A DNA stretch of 64,000 bases from Actinopolyspora xinjiangensis (GCF_900104475.1 NZ_FNJR01000004.1:124001-188000); one strand, 5' to 3'. Numbered from the stretch's first letter, positions 8,996 through 18,812 are shown. Notes: generated from the sequence alone by a model not told the origin. Translations and numbers: made by a program.

Positions 8996-9343
8996 ATGTC
9001 CATCCGCCGAGCCATGCCCGACATCCACTCGGAGAGCATGGCGGAGAGCAGGGACTTCTACGGTCTCATGGGTTTCGAGGAAGTCATGAACCACGGCTGG
9101 GTGATGACGCTCGCCTCCCCCACGAATCCCACGGCCCAGGTCACCTTCATGACCCACGACGAGACCGCGACTGTCGTACCGGACCTGAGCGTCGAGGTGG
9201 ACGACGTGGACGCGGTCCACACCGCGATGCTGGAAAACGGCGCGGAGATCGTCCACCCGCTGCGGAACGAGGACTGGGGAGTGCGCCGCTTCTTCGTCCG
9301 TGACCCCAACGACCGGGTGATCAACGTGCTCAGCCACCTGTGA
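8996..9343 (+). CDS. VOC superfamily protein (glyoxalase/bleomycin-resistance fold)
   Basis: A 115-residue single-domain protein. It has the typical pattern of the fold: SRDFYGLMGFEEV near the N-terminus, PDLSVEVDDVDAVHTAMLENGAEIV in the middle and RRFFVRDPNDRVINVLSH at the end. Such proteins bind a metal and act as lyases, isomerases or drug-binding proteins; the substrate here is unknown. The ATG at 8996 has GAGGAG upstream. It precedes the broken mycothiol-dependent isomerase gene, and a shared detoxification theme is possible. Confidence 0.82.
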   Translation: MSIRRAMPDIHSESMAESRDFYGLMGFEEVMNHGWVMTLASPTNPTAQVTFMTHDETATVVPDLSVEVDDVDAVHTAMLENGAEIVHPLRNEDWGVRRFFVRDPNDRVINVLSHL

Positions 9344-9464
9344 CCCGCCGTCGGGACCGCCACGTTCGAGGGAGGAGCGCTGCCGGTGACCGACGTACCG
9401 GACGAACGGATCACGCGTCGAAAACCGTTTGCGGGGCCTCCGGCGGGGCAATACCTTTCCGGCC

Positions 9465-10120
9465 GTGGATCTCTTCTCACGCTGCTGGACGGCGTTACGC
9501 ACGGCGGTCATCGACCTGTCGGACGAGGATTTCGCGATGCCGTCCGGCTGCACCGGCTGGCTGGTTCGGACCTGGCCTGCCACCTGATCATCGACGCCCA
9601 GGACGGGCTTATCACCCTGGTGACACCCGCCGAGGCCGAGCCGACCCGTGACACCGTCACCTACTGGGAAGTCACCGGAACCCCGCCGACCGGTGACGAC
9701 CCGCTCGACGCGCTGACCGTACGGCTGGCCGCCGCGTACGGGCAACCGTGGCTGTTGCGGTTCCACCTCGACGACATCGGCTCCGCCGCCGGTCGCGCGG
9801 CCGAGCTCGCCGATCCCGCCGCACGTGTGAGCACACGCGACGAGGTTCTCACCGCTGGTGACTACCTGGCGGCATACGTCGTGGAGTGGACGCTGCACCA
9901 CCTCGACCTGATCGCCCATCTCCCTCACGTGCCCGGCCCACCGCCCGAGGGGCTGGCCAGGACTCGCGAGACGCTGGAGAGTATCGCAGGAACACCGCTG
10001 CCCACCGCGCTGTCCGACACCGACGCCCTGCTGCTCGGCACGGGTCGGCGACTCCCGACCGACGCGGAGCGGGCGGAGCTGGGCGAGCTGGCCACGAGGC
10101 TGCCGTTCGTCCTGGGGTGA
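9465..10120 (+). pseudogene. Mycothiol-dependent maleylpyruvate isomerase family protein, split by a one-base deletion
   Basis: Two frames together give one protein of the MDMPI/DinB-like family. From the GTG at 9465 the first frame reads residues ending in EDFAMPSGCTGWLVR, the conserved P-C-x-GW-x-VR motif. At 9569/9570 a single base (one G) is missing. The remainder, DLACHLIIDAQDG onward to the stop at 10120, continues in the next frame and contains the metal-ligand-like WTLHHLDL segment. Restoring one G rebuilds VRDLACHL, exactly the family motif. It may be a sequencing error, a true pseudogene or, less likely, frameshift translation. A continuous frame from 9386 covers only the second part with an implausible N-terminus. 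Confidence 0.82.
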
Positions 10121-10450
10121 TCGCCCGGCCGGACGGCGCCGGTCTCCGTCCCGGCGGGACCGGAACCGACCGAGGGGAGTTCACCCCTCACGCTGGTGTC
10201 CCACACCACGAGCACCGACGGCCCGCGCGGCGTCCCGGCCACCCCGACCTCCGCTCCCGCCGGCGCACCACGTCCACAACAGCGGGTGCGCGCCGCGTCG
10301 CGGCGCAGCCGGGGTGTTCGTCGTACCGTTGGTGTCGTCCACCTCCGTCCGTCCCGCGACGTGGCGCGCACCGGCGGCCGTGGTGCTGCCGGTACTCCCG
10401 CGCGGCGGGTCCGATCCCCGAAGCAGCACCGAAGGAACCGAGGTGACCGC
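10121..10450. other. 330-bp intergenic region, no gene supported
   Basis: Open frames occur on both strands but none has a recognisable product or good start. The region presumably contains the promoter of the M20 amidohydrolase. Just before that gene is GAGGTGA at a good ribosome-site distance. Confidence 0.5.
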
Positions 10451-11728
10451 GTGAACTCCCCCGAGACCGCCACCCACCGCAGCGCCGAAAGAGTGCTCGC
10501 CGATCTGGGCGAACTACGGCCCGAGCTGCACCGGACCTACCGGACCCTGCACGCCGCTCCCGAGCTGTCGATGCGGGAGTACGAGACAGCACGGCTGATC
10601 GAGTCCCACCTGGACCGGCTCGGCATCCCCACCTTCCGGTGTGCCACGACGGGTGTGGTGGGGGTCATCGAGAACGGTCCCGGCCCGGTGGTGGCGTTCC
10701 GCGCCGACATCGACGGACTGCCCGTCGCCGAGCGAACCGGCCTCGAATACGCCTCGACGGTCTCGGGAACCCTGCCCGACGGCACCGAAACCGCCGTCAT
10801 GCACGCGTGTGGCCACGACACGCACACCGCGGCTCTGTTGACGAGTGCGACGCTGCTCGCCGGGACGCGGGACGTCTGGGCCGGCACGGTGGTGCTGGTC
10901 TTCCAGCCCGGCGAAGAGACCGCCGCCGGAGCGGCCGGGATGATCACCGACGGTCTGTGGGAGAGCGCACCTCGCCCCGAGGTGCTACTCGGCCAGCACG
11001 TGACGCCCGGATCGGCCGGTTCGGTACGGTACCGGACCGGTGTCTCCGCCTCGATCTCCGACTCCTGGCAGGTGACGATGTTCGGACGCGGGGCGCACGG
11101 CTCACAGCCGCACACCGCGATCGACCCCATCGTGCAGGTAGCCCACACCATCACCAGAATCCAGAGCATCACGGCGCGCGAGGTGGACCCGCTCGACTCG
11201 GCGGTGGTCACCGTCGGCAGGATGTCCGGCGGTACGAAGGAGAACGTCATCCCGGACTCCGCGATGTTCACCGTCAACGTACGCACGCTGGACGAGGCAC
11301 AGCGGAGCGGAGTACTCACCGCGCTGCGGCGCGTCATCGATGCCGAGGCCGCTGCCTCGGGGGCTCCCGAACCGCTGATCACCGAGTTGTCGACGTTTCC
11401 CGCCCTGGTCAACGACGAGGTCGTCACCGAACGCGCCATGGGGGCGCTGCGGCGGTTCCGGGAGAGCTGCGACGTCGAGCCCGGCCGGCTGCTCATGGGA
11501 AGCGAGGACTTCGGCCTGCTCGGCGACAGCATCGACGTGCCGTACTGCTACTGGTTCATCGGCGGTGACGACCCGGCGAAACGCGCCCGTGCCGAAGCGG
11601 ACGGAACCGCCTCGACCGAGTTCCCGTCCAACCACTCGCCGCTGTTCGCACCGGTACTGGAACCCACGCTGTCCAGGATGGTGGAGGCGGCGGTGGTCGG
11701 TATGTTGACCTTCCTGCGGACCGGGTAG
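10451..11728 (+). CDS. M20-family amidohydrolase (hippurate hydrolase / N-acyl amino acid deacylase-like)
   Basis: A 425-residue metal-dependent amidohydrolase. The di-metal motif HACGHDTHTA is at residues 118-127. Further family landmarks are FQPGEETAAGAAGMI, LGQHVTPG and the dimerisation domain region with RTLDEAQRSGVL. The C-terminus has MGSEDFG. Such enzymes release amino acids from N-acyl or N-benzoyl conjugates. I chose the GTG at 10451 because of the GAGGTGA site upstream and the normal family length. With the M14 peptidase, the importer and the nitrilase-type enzyme it makes a loose neighbourhood for peptide and amide salvage, but no operon is implied. Confidence 0.9.
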   Translation: MNSPETATHRSAERVLADLGELRPELHRTYRTLHAAPELSMREYETARLIESHLDRLGIPTFRCATTGVVGVIENGPGPVVAFRADIDGLPVAERTGLEYASTVSGTLPDGTETAVMHACGHDTHTAALLTSATLLAGTRDVWAGTVVLVFQPGEETAAGAAGMITDGLWESAPRPEVLLGQHVTPGSAGSVRYRTGVSASISDSWQVTMFGRGAHGSQPHTAIDPIVQVAHTITRIQSITAREVDPLDSAVVTVGRMSGGTKENVIPDSAMFTVNVRTLDEAQRSGVLTALRRVIDAEAAASGAPEPLITELSTFPALVNDEVVTERAMGALRRFRESCDVEPGRLLMGSEDFGLLGDSIDVPYCYWFIGGDDPAKRARAEADGTASTEFPSNHSPLFAPVLEPTLSRMVEAAVVGMLTFLRTG

Positions 11729-11925
11729 GAGCGGCTCCGCGCGGTTCCGCCGAGGACGCGCCCGGCGGAGGACACCTTCCACCGGTTCGGCTCAGGCCGC
11801 CCAGGGGCAGGACCGGAACCAGGCCGCGTCCCACGGACGCGCACGCCGCGCCGGCTCCCGGAACCGCGCGGGCGTCGACGGCCCCTTCGGGACGAGGGAC
11901 GAACCCCGACGCTTCGGACGCCGGG

Positions 11926-12813
11926 TCACATGTCCAGCCCGATGTCCAGCACCTCGGCGGAGTGGGTGAGCGCGCCGACGGCCAGATAGTGCACGCCGGT
12001 GGCGGCGTAGGTCGGTGCCACGTCGAGGGTGAGGCCCCCGGATGCCTCCAACGCGGTCCTGGGCGACCTCGCGGCGGCACGCCGAACCGCCTCGGCGCAG
12101 TCCCTCGGCGCGAAGTTGTCCAACAACACCAGGGCCGGGCTCTCCGACAGCACCTCGTCGAGCTCGGCGAGGTCGGACACCTCGACCTCCAGCTCCAGTT
12201 CGGGCGCGTGCTCCCGGCAGGATCGCAGGGCAGCGGTCACGGAGCCGGCCGCGGCCACGTGGTTGTCCTTGACCAGCATCGCGTCACCGAGGCCGAGTCG
12301 GTGGTTGCTCCCGCCACCGCAGCGCACCGCGTACTTCTGCGGCAGTCTGATGCCGGGGATGGTCTTGCGGCTGTCCCGGATCACGCAGCCCGAGCCGCGT
12401 ACCGCCGAGACCCAGGCGGCCGTCGACGTCGCGATCCCGGACAGGTGGCACAGCAGGTTCAACGCGGTCCGCTCAGCGGTGAGCAGCGCGCCCAGCGGGG
12501 CTCGCACTGCGAGTACGCACCCTCCCGCGGGGACCTCGTCACCGTCGGAGACAGCCGAGACCACCTGGTAACCGTCCGCTCCCACCACCTCGTCCAGCAC
12601 AGCCAGCACCAGCGGCAACCCGGCCACCACACCGGCTCGCCGTGCGTTGAACCCGGCGGTGGCCACCGCCTCGGCGGGTACGGTCGCCCTCGTGGTGGCG
12701 TCGGGCCCGTAACGCAGGTCCTCCGCCAACGCCGCTCGCACCAGGACCTCGCTCTCGGCGGGATCCAGCCCGGCGGTGCGCAGATTCCGGACGGTGTCCT
12801 CGGAGAGGTTCAA
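11926..12813 (-). CDS. nadC: Nicotinate-nucleotide pyrophosphorylase (quinolinate phosphoribosyltransferase)
   Basis: NadC converts quinolinate and PRPP to nicotinate mononucleotide, the third step of de novo NAD synthesis. The 295-residue protein has the family segments EDLRYGPDATT, NLLCHLSGIAT, RKTIPGIRLPQKYAV, NHRLGLGDAMLVKDNH and LDNF. The start appears to be a TTG at 12813 that overlaps the nadB stop as TTGA, with GAGGGAAG upstream, so nadC is translationally coupled to nadB. Last gene of the nadABC operon. Confidence 0.95.
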   Translation of the reverse strand: MNLSEDTVRNLRTAGLDPAESEVLVRAALAEDLRYGPDATTRATVPAEAVATAGFNARRAGVVAGLPLVLAVLDEVVGADGYQVVSAVSDGDEVPAGGCVLAVRAPLGALLTAERTALNLLCHLSGIATSTAAWVSAVRGSGCVIRDSRKTIPGIRLPQKYAVRCGGGSNHRLGLGDAMLVKDNHVAAAGSVTAALRSCREHAPELELEVEVSDLAELDEVLSESPALVLLDNFAPRDCAEAVRRAAARSPRTALEASGGLTLDVAPTYAATGVHYLAVGALTHSAEVLDIGLDM

Positions 12814-14414
12814 GCCACTTCCCTCGTTTCCTCCGGGGTGGATCGGATCAACCAGCCGGAGACGTCCAGCCGCAACGGGTTGGGCCGCCTCCACCGCAGG
12901 TCGTCAGTGGCGGGGTGGTCATAGCGCCGGTGGCAACCGCGCGACTCGGTCCGGTCCGATGCGGCGGCGAGCAGCGCGTGGGCCGTGAGTCCCAGCGCCG
13001 CGTCCTCCACGGCCTCGCGAGTCCGCAGCGGACGGACCACCGCAGCGGTGTCCAGTCCGGAGCGGGCCTCTCGCAGCCCGTCGGCGTGACGTCCGATACC
13101 GGCGTGCCTGCTCATGAGCTGTCGCAGCCAGGCGCGGTCGACCACGGCCGCCGCGGGCAGCCGTTCGGAGGTCACCGGTCCCCGGCGCAGCGCGCCGACA
13201 CGGAGGTCGCGCAGCACGGCCTCGGCGGAGCGGCTGCCGAGGACCAGACCTTCCAGCAGGCTGTTGGAGGCGAGCCTGTTGGCCCCGTGCAATCCGGTCC
13301 GTGCGACCTCGCCCGCGGCGTAGAGGCCGGTGACGCCGGTCCTGCCGTCGACGTCGCACATGATCCCGCCACAGGAGTAGTGTGCGGCGGTGGTGACCGG
13401 GATGGGGTCGACCAGCGGGTCGATCCCGGCGTCCCGGCAGGCCGCGTACACGGTCGGGAAGCGTTCGACGAAGCTCTTGCCCAAGCCGGTGGCGTCCAGG
13501 CGGACCGAGTCGGAACCGGTCTCGACGAGCCTCTCGTTGATCGCCGCCGCGACGACGTCCCGTGGAGCCAGGTCCCCCATCGGATGCCTGCCCGCCATCA
13601 CCGGCTCGCCGTGGACGTCGAGCAGCACCGCTCCCTCACCCCGGACGGCTTCGGTGATCAGCGGTCGGCTACCCCGCTCGGTCGAGGAGGTGTGCAACAC
13701 GGTCGGGTGGAACTGGACGAACTCCAGATCGGCCACGGCGGCCCCGGCACGCAGTCCGAGCGCGATGCCGTCGCCGGTCGCGACCGCGGGGTTCGTGGTG
13801 GCCCGGTAGAGCTGACCCAGCCCACCCGTGGCCAACAGGACGGCGGGTGACTGCACGAGACCGGGCCTGCCCGCGTGGTCGAGCACGAGCGCGCCTCCCA
13901 CCGCCCCCCACTCGGTGTGCGAGAGCTCGACCACGCAGTGGTTCTCCAGTACCGGGACACCCTCGGTCGTGGTTGCCTCCACCAGTGCGCGCTGCACCTC
14001 CGCGCCGGTCGCGTCACCCCCCGCGTGAATCACCCGGAAGGCGCTGTGACCGCCCTCGCGAGTGCGCGACAGGGTGCCGGCGGGGGAACCGTCGAACCGC
14101 GCTCCCGCCGCGCGCAACCGGCTCACGGCCGCCGCGCCGTCCCCGAGGATCGTGTTCACCGCGGCGGTGGAACACAGCCCGGCACCGGCTTCGAGCGTGT
14201 CCCGCACGTGCCGCCGCACGCTGTCGGAGGAATCGCGCTCCTCCTCGCGTACGACGGCGATACCGCCCTGCGCCCACTCGGTGTTGCCGACGGTGACGCT
14301 CTCCTTGCTTACCACCAGCACCCGCAGACCGAGCTCACGGGCGCGCAGCGCGGCGGTGAGCCCGGCCACGCCGGTCCCCACGACCAGCAGATCCGCACCG
14401 GCGTGCCAGGTCAT
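12810..14414 (-). CDS. nadB: L-aspartate oxidase
   Basis: NadB oxidises L-aspartate to iminoaspartate with FAD, feeding NadA. The 534-residue protein starts with the FAD-binding motif [13 protein letters not shown] near residues 9-21. It carries the HPTVLH segment, the [28 protein letters not shown] block and the [15 protein letters not shown] block of the succinate dehydrogenase/fumarate reductase superfamily. The ATG at 14414 overlaps the nadA stop as ATGA. A much longer upstream frame exists but is the shadow of nadA. Confidence 0.96.
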   Translation of the reverse strand: MTWHAGADLLVVGTGVAGLTAALRARELGLRVLVVSKESVTVGNTEWAQGGIAVVREEERDSSDSVRRHVRDTLEAGAGLCSTAAVNTILGDGAAAVSRLRAAGARFDGSPAGTLSRTREGGHSAFRVIHAGGDATGAEVQRALVEATTTEGVPVLENHCVVELSHTEWGAVGGALVLDHAGRPGLVQSPAVLLATGGLGQLYRATTNPAVATGDGIALGLRAGAAVADLEFVQFHPTVLHTSSTERGSRPLITEAVRGEGAVLLDVHGEPVMAGRHPMGDLAPRDVVAAAINERLVETGSDSVRLDATGLGKSFVERFPTVYAACRDAGIDPLVDPIPVTTAAHYSCGGIMCDVDGRTGVTGLYAAGEVARTGLHGANRLASNSLLEGLVLGSRSAEAVLRDLRVGALRRGPVTSERLPAAAVVDRAWLRQLMSRHAGIGRHADGLREARSGLDTAAVVRPLRTREAVEDAALGLTAHALLAAASDRTESRGCHRRYDHPATDDLRWRRPNPLRLDVSGWLIRSTPEETREVA

Positions 14415-15487
14415 TCGCCACCACCGGGCTGGCCGATGCTGATCATCCGCTCCACGGCCGAGCGAGCCCGTCGAGCCGTTTCGGGCGCGACGCGCACCTC
14501 GTCGGCGTTGTCGGTCAGGCAGCGCAGCAGTGCGGCCGGTGTGATCATCTTCATGTACTTGCAGGAGGCACGGTCGTTGACCGCTCTGAAGTCCACCTCG
14601 GGAGCGGCCGAGCGCAACTGGTGCAGCATTCCGACCTCGGTGGCCACCAGCACCGAGGAGGCGCCGGTCCGGTGCGCCGCGTCGAGCATCCCACCGGTGG
14701 ACAGGATCTTGACCCGATCGGAGTCCACCGTTCCGTCCCCGGCCAGGTACAGCGCCGAGGTGGCACAGCCGCACTCCGGGTGGATGAACAGCTCCGCGTC
14801 CGGGTCGGCACCCGCGCGTTCGGCGAGTTCGGCTCCGTTGATGCCCGCGTGGACGTGGCACTCGCCCGCCCAGACGTGGAGATTCTCCCTGCCGGTCTCC
14901 CGCTTGACGTGCGCGCCGAGGAACTGGTCCGGGCAGAAGAGCACGGGACGGTCCTCGGGAATCGAGCGCACGACCTCGACCGCGTTCGAGGACGTGCAGC
15001 AGACATCGGTCTCGGCCTTGACCTCGGCCGTGGTGTTGACGTACGAGACGACCACCGGCTCGGGCTCACCGGCGCGCACGAAGTCCGCCTTCCAGGCGCG
15101 GAGGTCCTCGGCGGTGATCGAATCGGCCAGTGAGCAGCCGGCCCGCTCGTCCGGGATCAGCACCGTCTTGTCCGGGCTGAGGATCTTGGCGGTCTCCGCC
15201 ATGAAGTGCACACCGCAGAACACGATCGTGCTCGCGGTGCTCTCGGCGGCGATGCGGCTCAGCGCCAACGAGTCACCGGTGTGATCGGCGACGTCCTGGA
15301 TCTCGGGAAGCTGGTAGTTGTGCGCGAGCAACACGGCGTCCCGCCGCTCGGCCAATCGGCGGATCTCGGCCGCCCACGCCGCGTCGCCGGGAATCCCCGT
15401 GTAGCCGTCTTCGGTGCGCCGCAGGGCTGCGGTGTCGAGTCCGGCCGGGTTGCCGTCGCCACCGACAGTGGCTGCTGTAGCGGCCAT
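14411..15487 (-). CDS. nadA: Quinolinate synthase
   Basis: NadA condenses iminoaspartate with dihydroxyacetone phosphate to quinolinate and needs a [4Fe-4S] cluster. The 358-residue protein contains [50 protein letters not shown] and SCKYMKMIT. By analogy with the family, C91, C210 and C309 are the likely cluster ligands. The ATG at 15487 follows a strong GGAGGA site. It is the first gene of the coupled nadABC operon and diverges from the Nudix-type regulator gene; the 123-bp gap holds a candidate operator. Confidence 0.97.
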   Translation of the reverse strand: MAATAATVGGDGNPAGLDTAALRRTEDGYTGIPGDAAWAAEIRRLAERRDAVLLAHNYQLPEIQDVADHTGDSLALSRIAAESTASTIVFCGVHFMAETAKILSPDKTVLIPDERAGCSLADSITAEDLRAWKADFVRAGEPEPVVVSYVNTTAEVKAETDVCCTSSNAVEVVRSIPEDRPVLFCPDQFLGAHVKRETGRENLHVWAGECHVHAGINGAELAERAGADPDAELFIHPECGCATSALYLAGDGTVDSDRVKILSTGGMLDAAHRTGASSVLVATEVGMLHQLRSAAPEVDFRAVNDRASCKYMKMITPAALLRCLTDNADEVRVAPETARRARSAVERMISIGQPGGGE

Positions 15488-15587
15488 GTCCTCCTCCTCA
15501 CCGGCGCGGGTGGCGAGCCCACCACGCCGATCTCCCCGCAGGGCCCGGTGATCACCGGGTTGTCGAACTCCTGATTTCGCAACCAGG

Positions 15588-15610
15588 GTTTTCGTCTTAG
15601 GATCGAAAAC
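15588..15610. promoter_or_regulatory. Candidate NrtR/NdnR operator with an embedded -10 box
   Basis: A perfect 7-bp inverted repeat GTTTTCG-N9-CGAAAAC directly abuts the GTG start of the Nudix-type regulator gene. The 9-base spacer contains TAGGAT at 15598-15603, which is a good -10 box lying 7 bases before the start, so the regulator transcript is probably leaderless. A repressor on this site would block its own promoter and could also act on the divergent nadA promoter. NrtR/NdnR regulators are known to repress NAD synthesis genes; the assignment to this palindrome is inference. Confidence 0.6.
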
Positions 15611-16327
15611 GTGTCCAATACTAACACGCCGCCGGAGCACCGGGAGCGCGATACGAGCCACACCACGGGCCACGAGGTACTCGCGGGGGTCGTGCAGGTG
15701 CGACGGGGGGCGTTGAAGGCGCTGTTGTGGCAGCGAGCCAGACCTCCCCACCCGAACCGCTGGGCACTCCCGGGCGGCAGGCTCCACTCCGACGAAACGG
15801 TGGAATCCTCCATACGCAGACAACTCGCCGAAAAGGTCGACGTGCGCGAGCTCACACACGTGGAACAGCTCGCGGTGTTCAGCGACCCCGAGAGAGTGCC
15901 GGGCAACCGCGTAGTGGCCACCGCTTTCCTCGGCCTCGTCCCCTGCGACACCGATCCGGAGCTGCCGGGCGACACCGCCTGGCACCCGATCGAAGCACTG
16001 CCGGAGACGGCGTTCGACCACGAGACGATCCTGCTGACCGCCCGAGAACGTCTCCGGTCCAAGCTGTCCTACACCAACATCGGCTTCGCCCTGGCTCCGC
16101 CGAAGTTCACCGTCTCCGAACTACGCGACATCTACTCGGCCGCCCTGGGGTACCGGGTCTCGGCCACGAACCTGCAGCGGGTTCTCTCCCGGCGCGGCGC
16201 GCTGGAGGCGACCGGGGAGACCGTGGCGGCAGGCCCGTCGGGAGGCCGCCCACCGGCGCTGTTCCGGTTCACCTCGCGTGATCTGCAGATCACGGACCGG
16301 TTCGCGGTACTGCGGCCACCCGGGTGA
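15611..16327 (+). CDS. nrtR: Nudix-related transcriptional regulator of NAD synthesis (NrtR/NdnR type)
   Basis: A 238-residue protein with an N-terminal Nudix-like domain (about 20-145) and a C-terminal winged-helix domain (about 155-235, [38 protein letters not shown]). The Nudix box around residues 56-78 is degenerate: the expected REUXEEXGU reads RQLAEKVDV, so key glutamates are replaced and hydrolase activity is unlikely. That is the hallmark of NrtR regulators, which sense ADP-ribose or another NAD-related ligand. Divergence from nadABC fits the NdnR role known in corynebacteria. Start GTG at 15611, probably leaderless. Confidence 0.87.
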   Translation: MSNTNTPPEHRERDTSHTTGHEVLAGVVQVRRGALKALLWQRARPPHPNRWALPGGRLHSDETVESSIRRQLAEKVDVRELTHVEQLAVFSDPERVPGNRVVATAFLGLVPCDTDPELPGDTAWHPIEALPETAFDHETILLTARERLRSKLSYTNIGFALAPPKFTVSELRDIYSAALGYRVSATNLQRVLSRRGALEATGETVAAGPSGGRPPALFRFTSRDLQITDRFAVLRPPG

Positions 16328-16483
16328 ACCGCCTCCGTCCCGGATTGCGCGCGGGACTCGGTCGTGAACGGACGGGCACCCGTGCCTTCCGGCGGAGCAC
16401 CGGTCGGTCGTCTCCGTCCCGTGGCACCGAAGGATCACGCCTTCGGTTGGTCAGCGGAGCGAGGCGACGAGTAGGTTGGGAAC

Positions 16484-17164
16484 GTGACTGAAACGCTACC
16501 GCTGTTTCCGCTGGGTACCGTACTCCTGCCCGGCGCCTCGCTCCCGCTGCGCATCTTCGAGGCACGCTACCGGCAGCTCGTGCTGGATCTGGTCAACGAA
16601 GTGGTCCCCGGCCGACGGTTCGGCGTGGTCGGAATCCGGCAGGGCTGGGAGGTCGGCGAGGACAACGTCGACGCCATGTACGAGATCGGGTGCTCCGCCC
16701 GGCTGGGCGAGGTGCAGCAGCTCCCGGAGGGACGTTACGACACCACAAGTACCGGACAGCACCGTTTCCGGCTGTTGCAACTGGACACCGAGGCGGCTCC
16801 CTACCTGATGGCCCGCGTGGAATGGCTGCCGGACAGCACTCCCCAGCAGGACTCCGACCAGCTACGGGAGAGGCTGGCGACCTCGGCCCGCGCCGCGCAC
16901 GAGCGCTACCTGGCGACCGGGCTCCAGGTGGAGGGCACCACCACCCCGGACGATGACACCGGCTTCGCCGAGCTCCCCTATTCCCTGGCCGAGAACTGCG
17001 TGCTCACCCCGGAGGACCGACAGCACCTGCTCGCCGAGACCGACCCGGTGGCGCGGATGCGCACGATCCGTTCGCTGCTCAATCGGGAGACCGAGCTCGT
17101 GCGCAGACTTCGCGCGGTACCCGCCCAACTGTCCGAATTCGCCGAACACGCGGGAACGAACTGA
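16484..17164 (+). CDS. Lon protease substrate-binding (LON-N) domain protein
   Basis: A 226-residue protein made of the N-terminal substrate-binding domain found in Lon proteases, without ATPase or protease parts. It opens with TETLPLFPLGTVLLPGASLPLRIFEARYRQLV, the characteristic start of this family, followed by a beta-barrel part and a helical C-terminus. Function of stand-alone members is not settled. TAGGTT at 16472-16477 lies 6 bases before the GTG start, and no ribosome site is visible, so the mRNA is probably leaderless. Confidence 0.88.
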   Translation: MTETLPLFPLGTVLLPGASLPLRIFEARYRQLVLDLVNEVVPGRRFGVVGIRQGWEVGEDNVDAMYEIGCSARLGEVQQLPEGRYDTTSTGQHRFRLLQLDTEAAPYLMARVEWLPDSTPQQDSDQLRERLATSARAAHERYLATGLQVEGTTTPDDDTGFAELPYSLAENCVLTPEDRQHLLAETDPVARMRTIRSLLNRETELVRRLRAVPAQLSEFAEHAGTN

Positions 17165-17227
17165 ACTCGGCTCCGATCTCGAGAGGACCCGGCGGACAAG
17201 GCGCGGTACTCGCTAGGATCACGAACC

Positions 17228-18175
17228 ATGTCGTTACCTGGCGGGCCCAACAACTGGACCGGATCGGACGGCGGCGCACCCCGCTACTACGACCCGCTCA
17301 CGGGACAGCCTGTCACCCAGGAGGGCACGCACGCCTCCGAGCACTCCCAGTACGGAACGTCGTACGGACCGCCGCGGCCGACACCGGCCCAGTACGGCGC
17401 GTCCCGGTGGGACGCCCTACCTCGGGATCCGTCGAGCTCCCCCGGGCGGAGCCGTGGTCCGACCATCGCCGTGGTCTCGACCGCCGTGGCCAGTGTGGTC
17501 ATCATCATCACCACGCTCGTGCTGGTCAACATCGGGGACGAACCAGAGGGTGGTGACGGGAGCGGTTTCGCGGCGGAGAGCTCGGCGACGTCGACGAGTT
17601 CGCGTCCGCCCGTTCCCGCCGAAGTCCGCGGCTGGCGGTCCGTACCGGTATGGGAGACCGGAGTCGCCTACGACGTGCCCTCGGACTGGACGACCTATCC
17701 CGCCGCCACCGAGACGCTGATGGCCAACGGCGCGAACGACGAAGTCACGCTGAGCGGGTACTCCATGTACATGGAGGGTTTCTGCGACCGGGCTCAGCAG
17801 TCGTTCCGCGCACTGATCGGACTGACCTCCGCGAACGAACCCGACAACGCCGAGGCGGGCAGGCGGCTGGCGGAGAAGCTCGGCACCATGCTCTGGACCA
17901 CCGGCGACGGCGTGCCGCCTCGGGTGCGGTTCGACGAACCGCGTCCGGCGACGCTCGACGACGGCAAGCTGGCTGCCACCTTCGTCAGCGCCGAGGTCGT
18001 CCCGGCCGCCGCGGAGACCTGCGGCACGGACTCCGCCTACATCGGGGTCATGGCCCTGCCTCACCGGGGAGGAACGGCGATGCTGGTGGGGGTGGCCGAC
18101 CAGCGGTTCGACCAGGCGGTGCCACCGAGCCGGATGGAGCGCTCGCTGCGTTCGCTGCGATTGTTGCCGCGGTGA
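17228..18175 (+). CDS. Single-pass membrane protein of unknown function, extracytoplasmic C-terminal domain
   Basis: A 315-residue protein with a disordered, Gly/Pro/Tyr-rich cytoplasmic N-terminus (1-76), one membrane helix at 79-101, a Ser/Thr linker, and an extracytoplasmic domain of about 185 residues. The domain begins near GWRSVPVWETGVAYDVPSDW and contains two cysteines (CDRAQQ and ETCGTDS) that could form a disulfide. Such architecture is common in actinobacterial cell-envelope proteins but I do not recognise a named family. TAGGAT at 17214-17219 is 8 bases before the ATG, so a leaderless transcript is likely. Confidence 0.75.
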   Translation: MSLPGGPNNWTGSDGGAPRYYDPLTGQPVTQEGTHASEHSQYGTSYGPPRPTPAQYGASRWDALPRDPSSSPGRSRGPTIAVVSTAVASVVIIITTLVLVNIGDEPEGGDGSGFAAESSATSTSSRPPVPAEVRGWRSVPVWETGVAYDVPSDWTTYPAATETLMANGANDEVTLSGYSMYMEGFCDRAQQSFRALIGLTSANEPDNAEAGRRLAEKLGTMLWTTGDGVPPRVRFDEPRPATLDDGKLAATFVSAEVVPAAAETCGTDSAYIGVMALPHRGGTAMLVGVADQRFDQAVPPSRMERSLRSLRLLPR

Positions 18176-18212
18176 CGCGCCACCACGGCTGTCACCGTCC
18201 CGACACGAGCTC

Positions 18213-18812
18213 TCAGCCGCGCCGCCTGCCCAGGTCGTCCAGCCCGTTCCACGAAGCGATCAGACCGTAGGTCAGGGCCACGGTCAGCGGCTGTCCGAGC
18301 AGCCCGGTCGGCGTGTCCAACCGGGGCGCCACCTCCACCAGTTCCCCGGGCCGCAGGCTCTCCGGGACCGGATACATCCCGGCCGCGAACGAGGTCCCGA
18401 GTCGCATTCCCAGCCACGCGGCCAGCAACGACCCCAGCACTGTCGCGACGAGCAGCACGGGCCCCCTGCGGCCGCGCAACTGCCAGACCGCGGCGGCGAC
18501 GAGCACACCGCAGGCCGCACTCAACAGCAGGAAAACAGCCAGCCCGTCGAACCTGTGGTAACTCTCGACCAGCACCGGCACCAACTCGCCCTCCCTGGTC
18601 ATGGTGCTCTCCCGCGGCGGGGCGAGACGGGCCCAGATCCAGCCGAGCGGAAACCCCAGCAACGCCACCAGTGACAGCACGCTCAGAGACGGCAGCAGAT
18701 CCGCCCCGATCACCACACCCGGCCGGGGTGAGCACGAGCGTTCCCACTCCGGGGAGCTCCGCTCGGTCGAGTACCGCTGCTCCTCCGGTCCTCCGACCGG
18801 TTCTTCCGACAC
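18213..18812 (-). CDS. Four-helix membrane protein, DUF2567-like
   Basis: A 199-residue integral membrane protein with about four hydrophobic segments (VLSLVALLGFPLGWIWARL, FLLLSAACGVLVAAAVWQL, VLLVATVLGSLLAAWLG and a C-terminal one). A conserved-looking region GTSFAAGMYPVPESLRPGELVE precedes the last helix. I believe it belongs to the actinobacterial DUF2567 group; function unknown. The GTG start at 18812 is chosen because GGAGGAG lies just upstream. It diverges from aftA, so an envelope role is plausible. Confidence 0.68.
   Translation of the reverse strand: MSEEPVGGPEEQRYSTERSSPEWERSCSPRPGVVIGADLLPSLSVLSLVALLGFPLGWIWARLAPPRESTMTREGELVPVLVESYHRFDGLAVFLLLSAACGVLVAAAVWQLRGRRGPVLLVATVLGSLLAAWLGMRLGTSFAAGMYPVPESLRPGELVEVAPRLDTPTGLLGQPLTVALTYGLIASWNGLDDLGRRRG

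Noticed and set aside
9386-9568. Continuous N-terminus of the isomerase-like protein from GTG 9386
   Set aside because: The first 61 codons do not resemble the family, while the next frame encodes the exact conserved motif; a frameshift explains this better.
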